DNA from: Wyeomyia smithii
Taxonomy: Eukaryota; Arthropoda; Insecta; Diptera; Culicidae
Length of the DNA: 64,000 nt
Direction: 5' to 3'
Assembly: GCF_029784165.1 (NCBI RefSeq)
Contig: NC_073695.1
Span: forward strand, 164,954,066 to 165,018,065
The position numbers and the translations under genes are program-made. The stretch's first letter is position 1, and each line of letters begins with the position of its first letter. Below are positions 56,110-64,000 of the stretch, in pieces. Below the pieces are notes generated by a model. That model did no database searches. It was not told the origin of the DNA and worked only from the letters and a program-made list of their open reading frames with translations.

Positions 56110-56400
56110 AGCCGAAGCCGCTCATAATAGTTCTAGATAGCGACAACAGCAGTCCTCCCTTAGCAGCAGCAGTAGCAGTGCAGTGGATACCAGCGATGGC
56201 GGATAGCGGCCACAGCTGTGGCATAGCAATGGATAGCGCACTAGGTGCAGCGGATCTCAGCATCGATAGCAGCTGGACCAGCTGATGCAGGGACAGCGGA
56301 TACCAATGGTAGCGTATAGCGGCCACAACTGTGGCATGGCTACGGATAGCGTAGCAGTTGCAGCGGGTATCAGCATCGATAGCAGCTGATGCAGTGAGGT
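56110..56400 (+). repeat. Two GC-richer tandem units of about 110-125 bp
   Basis: GATAGCGGCCACA(G/A)CTGTGGCAT, then GGATAGCG, GTGCAGC/GTTGCAGCGG and CAGCATCGATAGCAGCTG occur twice in order (about 56188-56285 and 56293-56388). It has (AGC)-rich spacers. The 72-codon frame on the minus strand merely reads the repeat. Confidence 0.75.
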
Positions 56401-57000
56401 ACTTTAGTAAAATACAGACTCTGTGTGATAGCGGACACTAGTAAATGCATTCAATGGAGAGTTGACTCATTTTGACAACACGTGAGCCGTCTAATTTTGA
56501 GTGTTAAATCAGCTTTTCACTGTTTATTTTATCACAAGAAATACTTAGTTCGCACTGTCAGTGATAACACCAAGATGTGATCGGTATCTTATCCGACATT
56601 GAATTGAACAACAAATTGTCCTTTTCAGGATGAGAAAAAGCTGATGATTGAAGAGGTAATATTTTCTCTTGAGTTAATTTACATTTTTAAATTTGTAATA
56701 GCTATAAATTTTACTTTATCTCCGTGTCTCAGGACGTACTGAATTATTTTTTCCCTCAGTCATGAGCACGACATCCGAAAAATTTTCATTATCTGCATAA
56801 AAATTAATTTTTCGCATGACAAAAATTTAAAAATTGTCAAGCCCCAATCATGACAAGCAACTTACTATTATATTGAAAACGGTCAATCCTTGTTGAAGCG
56901 CAAAATTCGATTGATATGATTAGCCAACATTTATTTACTAGAAAAAAAAATGACTGACACGCAAGCAGCCGGAGTACCTTTCTTGGAAAAGTATTCTACT
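56401..57000. other. No recognisable gene; probable 3' region of the I-type element
   Basis: AT-rich. Includes a short copy of the 53605/55800 repeat at 56874-56900. The I-type element on the minus strand ends somewhere around 56900-57000. Confidence 0.4.
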
Positions 57001-60000
57001 TCAACCTTGCGGTCGTGGCTTTGCACACAACCCTCCTGTGATTTTTTTCCTTGCTCTGTGGTATTTAGGGCTTACGAAGACTACGTGTTCGATATCTTCG
57101 TACCCTCCACATTCGCAAAAGTTGCTATCGACTATTCCTATTCGATAGAGGTGGGCATTTGCAATGTAATGGTTTGACATTAGGCATGAAATAACTCGTA
57201 AAAAATCTCGAGTTAAATCGAGGCCTTTAAACCATGATTTCGTAGACACTTTGGGCGGGATGGAATGCATCCATCGCCCCAAATCGCCAGAATCCCATTT
57301 TTCCTGCCAGTTTGCCAGAGCCAGTTGTCGGGGCAGATACAAATACTCGGTATAGGTAGGGATACCATCCGTCCTGATTTGGCAGGACATGTCCTGATTT
57401 TGAGATATGTTTGGAGCGTCCTGATTTATTTTTCATATTTTAGCATTTGTTCTGATTTTTCTGGATGTTGCCGGATGTTCAGAAATGTTGAAGATTGTTC
57501 AGTACTTTTACTTTAACTCCGGAACGGAACGCACTCATTTTGAACGATTTTTTTTCTTGGGTTGAATTTTGTCGAAAGAAATTGTCTAGTTCATGCAACC
57601 CTCAACTCTCTAACTTTTGGGTCCTAAAGCTATCCAGCTTTGTTCGCACCATAATGGCGGTCGCTATGAAGCGTGTTCGTAATATGCGAACCTCTCTGCT
57701 TACGTCAGTTTTGGGGATTTCTGAGGAATTGGTAACACAAATGTTGCCAGATTTATTTCTCTTTTGTTAAAATACGTGAAGACTTCAAATTGACATGAGC
57801 AGAGTTGTCAAAAGGGCGGATGATTCAATACGAACTTCGCATTTTAGCTTCCGCCATTATGGCGCGTAAAAAGCTGAATATCAGTTTTTATATATCATTT
57901 GAAAAAGCCGCGTTTTCTGAGCAAAACGTGATTTAAAAAAAAAAAATGTTTATCGTTTCCCTTCGATTTTAAAATGAAGAATAAAAAACTGCTTGAAATG
58001 TCTTAAATGACATTTCGCAAACGTACGGTATATGGGAGAATTTGTTATTCTTAAAAAATCGAAGGACAACGATTGATTTTAAAAATCACGTTTTGTTCAG
58101 AAAAGTGTGCTCTTTCAACTGATATATATAAATAAAAAAACCGTGTAAAACTTCAGGACCCAATTTTGAACAGTTTAAGTTACTGCATTTTTTAGGTATC
58201 TACTAACGCCTAATGAATCAAAGTTGCAAAATAATATCGTCCGAGAAATACTTTGGATAAATAAATGAGTGGCATATTTTGAAGTGTAAATCTCGAATTA
58301 TGTGTTTTATTTAATGATACCTCAAAAAAAGTAAACTCCTCATATCAATTTTGTATCGGAAAAAGTTGTCCTGATTTTTAACCTCGAGCAAATGGTAACC
58401 CTAGGTATAGGTGATCGGTCTTTCGAATATATCTCCTTCTATGGCACCCCTCTTTGCTAATAAATCAGCTTCTTCATTGCCTGGGATTGAACAATGAGAG
58501 GGGACCCACACAAAGCAGATAATGAAAGACCGATCGACCAGCACTTTCAATATCCGTCTTATTTCCGGAAGGAAATAGGACGGGTGCTTGACCGGTTTAA
58601 TCGATCGGAGAGCTTCGATAGAACTGAGGCTGTCCGGAAAGATGAAATAATTACCTGGTGTCTTGAGCTCGATGATTCGCAGCGAATTGTGTATGGCAGC
58701 TAATTCAGCTACGTATATGGAGCAAGGCTGTGCCAGTTTGCGGGATACGCGATGGTCCGTGTTGAAAATGCCATATCCGGAATGTCCATCCATTACAGAT
58801 CCGTCCGTGAAAAAGGAATTCTGTTCTGGAAGGTGCCCGAATTTTGCCGAAAATATTGATGGCACAACTGTTGGTTTAAGGTGTTCGGGAATTCCATGGA
58901 TTTCTTGCTTCATCGTCAAATCAAATGCAACAAAACGAGGAAACGAAAAGCCAACTCAAACAGCCTCTCTTTGAGTGGTAGTATTCCAGCTATGACCTCT
59001 AGGGACATGGTATGTGTCGACTGCATGCAGCCTAGAGCGATACGCAAACAACAGTATTGTATCCTCTCTAGCTTCAGCATGTGTGAAGCTGCACCACCTG
59101 GTTGGCATCTTTGCTTCAGGTAATTGACATGATTTTCCCATGTGCACTTAGAGTCATACCATACTCCGAGATATTTAAAGCTAGGTGACTGAGTGATGGG
59201 TCTTCCGGACAGTACTAGCTCCAAACGGGGTGGTGGTCTCTTTTTCGAAAAGACCACCATCTCCGTTTTTTCAAGCGAGAACTCAATTCCAAGACAACTG
59301 GCCCAACTAGTCAGATTATCTAGCGTATTTTGCAGGCTGTTTTTCATATCTACAGCCAGAGACGCCGTGACTGATACTACGCAGTCGTCAGCTAACTGGC
59401 GCATGGTGCAGCCGTCCGTCAAGCATGTGTCGATGTCACTAAAGTAGAAGTTGTACAACAGCGGACTCAGACAAGAGCCTTGGGGGAGACCCATGTAGCT
59501 TGTTCGTGTTATTGTTGAAGAACCGTGTTTTCAATCACGGTTATGCTTTAAAGTAAATGCTTTTCAGACAGCAGGTTGATCAAAAAGTTTGTCAGTATAG
59601 GGGAAAATCCTCTTTGATGCAGTTTCTCGGGAAGAATTTCGATTGAAACTGAATCAAATGCGCCTGTGATATCCAGGAAAACCCAAGTCATGTTTGCTGC
59701 CAAGAGCCATTTCCGCTTCTGTGGCTAGCAATGCCAGGCAATCGTTAGGGCCATTGCCCCTACGAAAGCCGAACTGGGTCTCTGATAGTTGGTTAGTTGT
59801 TTCTGCCCAGTTGTCAAGTCTACGCAAGATAATTTTTTCAAGTAATTTGTGTATGCATGAGAGCATGGCAATCGGCCTGTACGAGCCGTGATCTGCGGCA
59901 GGTTTGTCTTGTTTTTTGATTGCGATAATCTTAACCTGTCTCCAAGCTTCCGGAACCATATTGTTCCTGATAAGTTTATTAAACAGTTTAAGAAATCGTA

Positions 60001-61370
60001 TCTTGGCCGAGTCCGGCAGGTTCTTCATCAGATTAAATTTGATCCTGTCCGGTCCTGGAGCCTTGTTCTTGCAAGACGCGAGGGCAATTGAAAACTCCAG
60101 CATTGAAAATTCTGGTTCTTCAATCGCCGTTGTGTCGCTGAATTTCTGCTGTGGTGGGACAGCATCTGGGCATACCTTTTTCGCGAAATCATAGATCCAA
60201 CGTTCAGAGTATTCATTAGCCTCATTGTTGTCGGACCTATTGCGCATTTTCTGGCCGTATTCCAGAGATAGCTCATAGAAGCATCTCTGGGTAAGGTGCT
60301 TATGAAATTTTGCCAGTACGATCTTTTTTTCAGTTTGTACAGTTTAGTCTGTTTCAGTTCCAGCTCTCTAAACTGATCAAAAAGTTGAATGGAATTATCT
60401 TTCCTGAATGCTAGGTATGCTGCTTTTAGAGTTTTTTTCATCTCGGTGCATTCTTTGTCCCACCATTGTTTGTTAGGACGAATTTTCAACTTGTTCTCAG
60501 GGGCGGGCCTCGTCTGAGATTGCAACGCGCTATCTAAAACTAATGTCGCAAGAAAGTTGTATTCGTCGGATGGAGGAAGCTCATCGGTTGTTTCGAGCTC
60601 CTGGGATATCATGTTCGAGGATTTCCAATCAATATTCCGGGTGAGATCACACTCTACTTCGACTGTGGTAACAGACTGGAGCCTGCTCATAATCGAAATA
60701 CTTATTGGCAAGTGATCACTACCATGGGGATCTTGAATAATCTCCCATTTACAATCCAAAGCTATTGAGGAGGAACACATAGATAAATCTAAAGTGCTCT
60801 CTTGTACTGGAGGCCTTGCTATTCTTGTAGCTAACCCAGGTATATTCAATAGGGTCATATCGAACTCGTCTAGTAAGCTTTCAATAAGAATAGCCCGGTT
60901 ATCATCTCCAGGTGCTCCCACGCCATACCGTGAGAATTGAAATCTCCCAGGATAAGGCGTGGAATCGGCAGCAGTTCCGTTATTTGTGTCAGCTGCAACC
61001 GGTTAATAATAACTCTAGGTGGAATGTAGACTGATGCGACCGTAAGGTTCTCACCAGCAATTGTTATATGGCAAGCAACAATTTTTATGCCATCAATAGC
61101 TGGGAGAGAAATTCGGATGAATGGGTAGCATTTATTTATACCAAGGAGCACTCCGCCATAAGAGTTTCCTCGGTCTAAACGAATTATATTGAAATCATGA
61201 ACGGCTGCTGTCTTATCAGTTGACAACCATGTTTCAGATAGCGCGAAAATATCGCATTTGCTGTCGTGAATCAGGAGTTTAAATTTATCTAGTTTGGGAA
61301 TCAAGCTTCGACAGTTCCATTAAATGATCCTTGTTGTCGATTCGTCACTTCTGTTGTCTGATTTAGACAT
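57001..61370 (-). pseudogene. ORF2 of an I-type non-LTR retrotransposon (endonuclease, RT, RNase H)
   Basis: ORF2 opens at ATG 61370, overlapping the ORF1 stop in ATGTCTAA; a TAA at 61324-61322 then precedes WNCRSLIPKLD. Endonuclease: FALSETWLS, GGVLLGINK, LILGDFNSHGMAWE, SDHLPI. RT: NKAPGPDRI, DHGSYRPIAMLSCIHKLLEK, GFRRGNGPNDCL, GLPQGSCLSPLLYN and active site QLADDCVV. RNase H: FFTDGSVMDG, YVAELAAIHN, FPDSLSSIEAL and WVPSHCSIPGNEEADLLAKR. A CECGGYEDIEHVVF cluster closes the protein. Frameshifts fall near 60900, 60150, 59640 and 58920, and a hAT MITE splits it at 57357-58403. RT with RNase H and the LSPLLYN form indicate the I clade (MosquI-like, from memory). Confidence 0.9.
57357..58403. 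mobile_element. hAT-type MITE (TAGGGATACC family), 8-bp duplication GGTATAGG
   Basis: Left TAGGGATACCATCCGTCCTG; right reverse complement TAGGGTTACCATTTGCTCGA. GGTATAGG is exact at 57349-57356 and 58404-58411. The protein frame runs RPITY before and TEYLYLPRQLAL after, so removal restores the ORF. Confidence 0.93.
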
Positions 61371-62777
61371 CAAAGGATACGAACGCGAGGAGGGGCCATT
61401 TGGTGCTTAGTTGATTACCCAATATGCAAATTGTTGGAAGCCAAGCCGAAATCATACTTTTAAGAGCAACGGATAAACCAAAAGTGGTGAATATCCATTC
61501 AACGATCATTTTGAATGAAATACGCCCATCAATAGATGGTATTTCAGACTCCGATGACAGTTTAGGGGTGGGAGCAGATTGTTTCCCCGGAAGTTTAGGA
61601 AACTCCTGATCGTAGTTAACTCTGAAACCGGGTGGAGTCGCTTTAGCATTTTGCTTTGGAGCGGGACCTTGTGGAGTATCAGTTAGCGTCTTCTTCTGCT
61701 CCTTTCTGGGGAGTTTAGGAGAAGATACACTTGGCCGTTTTCGCACATCTCCGGTTGACGGGAGTGGTTGATAATCCTCCTCGTCATCATTCGAATCATC
61801 GTTCTTCAAACTGGAGTAACGATTTTCTTCCTGCTGTAGGGCAGTCTTTAGCATCTGTGCGAAAGACTGCTTACTACGTTGTTTTGTCGATTTTTTCAGT
61901 GCGTCAAAGCGTAGCTTATATTTTTCACACGTCTCGGCTTTGTGTGAGCTACCACCACATAGGGAGCATTTTGCTTCCTGTTCACTACAAGCAAGGTAAC
62001 TCTCCATGATTTCACCACACTTGCAGCATTTGGTTTTATTGCTGCAGTAGGTTTTCGTGTGCCCTAACTGCAGACAATTTATACACGACATGACTTTTGG
62101 GATAGAAAGTCGTACCGGTAGTCTGGGCTTGTACAGCTCGAAGAAATCTGGGAGCACTTTCCCTTCGAAGGTGACTCGAAACGAATCGTTCGGAGAGTAG
62201 TTACCCATGTTGTCCTTACAGTACATTCTCCGGCACTCAAAGACTGTAATTTTTGGGAGGTTTGGGTTTTTAAAACGACCCGCTCCTTCCATAACGTCTT
62301 TTTCTGTGAGATCGGGTTCTGCTATGACGCCCTCGATTTCAGTTGCTCGAGCCGGAATATACACCCGGTACTCGATCGTAAAGTTTTGATCTTCAACAAC
62401 TGCATTTGCATGTTGGAGATCAGAAAATGTAGCTTTTAGTTTATCGGCTTTAACTTTATAAACCTCTGCCAAGCTGGTATATCTTTTTCGCAGAAGTTTA
62501 CAAATCTGAACGACCTTTAGGGGTTTGTTCCTGGGCCAGGAAAAAACTAACCAACGAAGTCCAGGTTGTTTTTTTTTTATATTTCTTCACTCGAACTGTT
62601 ACGTCATTAGTGGGTGGAACAGGCGAGACAGTTTTGCGCGCTCTTTTTCGTTTTTTTTATAACGTCGAAGAAGCCATCTACATCGTTTTTCGGGATGTCA
62701 GAGAAACCCATTCCGGATTCTTCACCCCCTGAACTGGATGAGAGGTCCGGAGGGATAGACAATCCACCCGCCACCAT
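61363..62777 (-). pseudogene. ORF1 Gag-like protein of the I-type element
   Basis: The most upstream start is ATG at 62777 (MVAGGLSIPPDLSSSSGGEE). The frame is lost near 62630 in a stretch of A/T runs and near 62580, then is open from 62472 to 61363. Zinc knuckles: CINCLQLGHTKTYC, CCKCGEIMESYLAC and CSLCGGSSHKAETC. The C-terminal third is Ser/Pro/Lys rich. The protein would bind element RNA. The stop overlaps the ORF2 start (ATGTCTAA), as in other two-ORF elements. Frameshifts show it is not functional. Confidence 0.85.
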
Positions 62778-62950
62778 GGAGCGGCTGTGAACTATCTGTC
62801 GTTAAGAGCTATTAGGTATATGCAGTTAAATACTTATATTCTTAAATGTAAAAAAAAACGACTATATATAAGAAAGAAATGACTAAGCGAATCCAAAACC
62901 GAAATATGTATGTATATATACAAACCGCCACCGTACAATACTCATAAGTA
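62778..62950. other. Junction between I-type and RTE-type elements
   Basis: Holds the 5' UTR of the minus-strand I-type element and then the 5' flank of the plus-strand RTE-type element. The two are head to head. The exact borders are not visible. Confidence 0.5.
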
Positions 62951-64000
62951 ATGAACGAGGAACAAAGAAATTCGGACTGGAACAATCGGCACAGACCCAT
63001 GCGACGAAAACGAACTAACGATTGGAAATTCGGGTCGTGGAACTGCCGGTCTCTCAATTTCCAAGGGAGCACACGAGTGCTTTCCGAAGTATTGAAATCC
63101 CACAGATTCGACGTCGTAACGCTGCAGGAGGTGTGCTGGAAGGGCTCAATGGTACGTACGCTCCCGGATGGTCAGGCCATCTACCAGAGCTGCGGCAACA
63201 CACATGAGCTGGGGACGGCTTTTATAGTGATGGGCGACATGCGGAAACGGGTGATTAGGTGCTGGCCAATCAGCCCTCGATTGTGCAGGTTGCGAATCAA
63301 GGGCCGATTCTTCAACATCAGCATCATAAACGTGCACAGCCCTCACCTCGGAAGTACCGAAGACGACAAGGATGAATTGTACGCGCAGTTGACGCGTGAG
63401 TACGACCGCTGCCCAAAACATGATATCAAGATCATCATCGGGAATTTCAACGCTCAGGTCGGCCAGGAGGAGGAATATAAACCAGTGATTGGAAGGTTCA
63501 GCGCGCACCAGCTGACCAACGAAATGGGCCTAAGACTCATCGACTTTGCCGCCTCCAAGAACATGGCCGTGCGTAGTACCTGCTTCCATCACAACCTCCT
63601 ACACAAGTACACCTGGAGGTAATCAAATCAGACAGAAACACAGATCGACCACGTTCTGATTGACTGTCGGCACTTCTCAGACATCATCGACGTGAGATCC
63701 TATAGGAGCGCTAACGTCGACTCAGACCACTACCTGGTGATGGTTAAGATGCGCCCAAAACTCTCCGTTGTTAACAACGTTCGGTAACGACGCCCGCCTC
63801 GGTTAGATCTCACGCGACTGAAGCATCCTAACGTCGCCGAAAACTACGCGCATTCGCTCGAAGCTGCGCTGCCGGAAGAGGACCAGCTGGAGAAGGCTCC
63901 TCTCGAGGACTGTTGGAACACCATCAGAACAGCCATCAATAGCGTAGTGGAGAACGTCATCGGGCATGTGGGACGAACCATACGAAAAGAGTGGTTCGAC
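62951..64000 (+). pseudogene. RTE-type endonuclease (runs off the window)
   Basis: From ATG 62951: WKFGSWNCRSLNFQGSTRVL, FDVVTLQEVCWKG (catalytic Glu), GTAFIVM, NISIINVHSPHLGST, IIIGNFNAQVG (GDFN changed to GNFN), then after a TAA at 63620-63622 QIDHVLIDCRHFSDIID, VDSDHYLVMVKMRPKL and the linker to RT. The spacing and the SDHYLV-VKMR stretch are those of RTE elements (JAM1-like in mosquitoes, from memory). A second stop lies at 63785-63787. The Asp-to-Asn change at GNFN removes a catalytic residue. RT would begin beyond 64000. Confidence 0.85.

Overview
This looks like a piece of a large, repeat-rich mosquito genome, most likely a culicine and probably Aedes. The evidence is a DD37E Tc1-like transposase (ITmD37E, a type first described from mosquitoes, from memory), several mosquito-style non-LTR retrotransposons (Jockey-, I-, LOA- and RTE-like), tRNA-derived SINEs, a degraded Ty3/gypsy element, a great many MITEs, and host exons separated by kilobases of repeats. 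There is no bacterial or viral gene organisation, no CRISPR array and no convincing tRNA or rRNA gene. The species call is inference.

Layout. 1-10.4 kb: fragments of non-LTR retrotransposons, including an endonuclease/RT chimera at 1.9-3.9 kb, a tandem duplication at 4.85-5.59 kb, a pure (AT)186 tract, and an RT gene broken by an ITmD37E transposon and a hAT MITE. 10.6-17.3 kb: a minus-strand Ty3/gypsy element whose upstream terminal repeat is split by a 2.5 kb element with a 6-bp duplication. 17.4-22.2 kb: a full-length Jockey-type element with a target duplication and a recognisable Inr+DPE promoter, carrying a SINE in its RT gene. 24.0-26.4 kb: two exons of a host PP2C-like gene on the minus strand, joined in phase. 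27.0-35.5 kb: nested MITEs and SINE, then truncated Jockey copies, one of which holds 4.3 kb of later insertions. 36.1-38.9 kb: a long foldback invaded by a CACAGTG-ended, Transib-like element. 40.7-45.3 kb: a set of nested hAT elements readable from their 8-bp duplications. 46.4-50 kb: a second CACAGTG-ended element and two TACAGGTC-ended elements. 50-56.5 kb: sparse sequence with two exons of a THAP zinc-finger gene on the minus strand, MITEs and tandem repeats. 57.0-62.8 kb: a minus-strand I-type element with RNase H. 62.95-64 kb: the endonuclease of an RTE-type element running off the window.

Host genes are limited to the PP2C-like exons and the THAP exons, the latter of which may instead be transposon-derived. 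Everything else is transposon sequence in different states of decay. Insertion order can be read in many places because target-site duplications survive. The most unusual signal is a pair of unrelated elements (36144-37555 and 46450-49198) that begin and end with CACAGTG, are flanked by exact 5-bp GC-rich duplications, and carry a conserved inner block whose distance from the heptamer differs by 10-11 bp between the two ends. This resembles the 12/23 recombination signals used by RAG and Transib.
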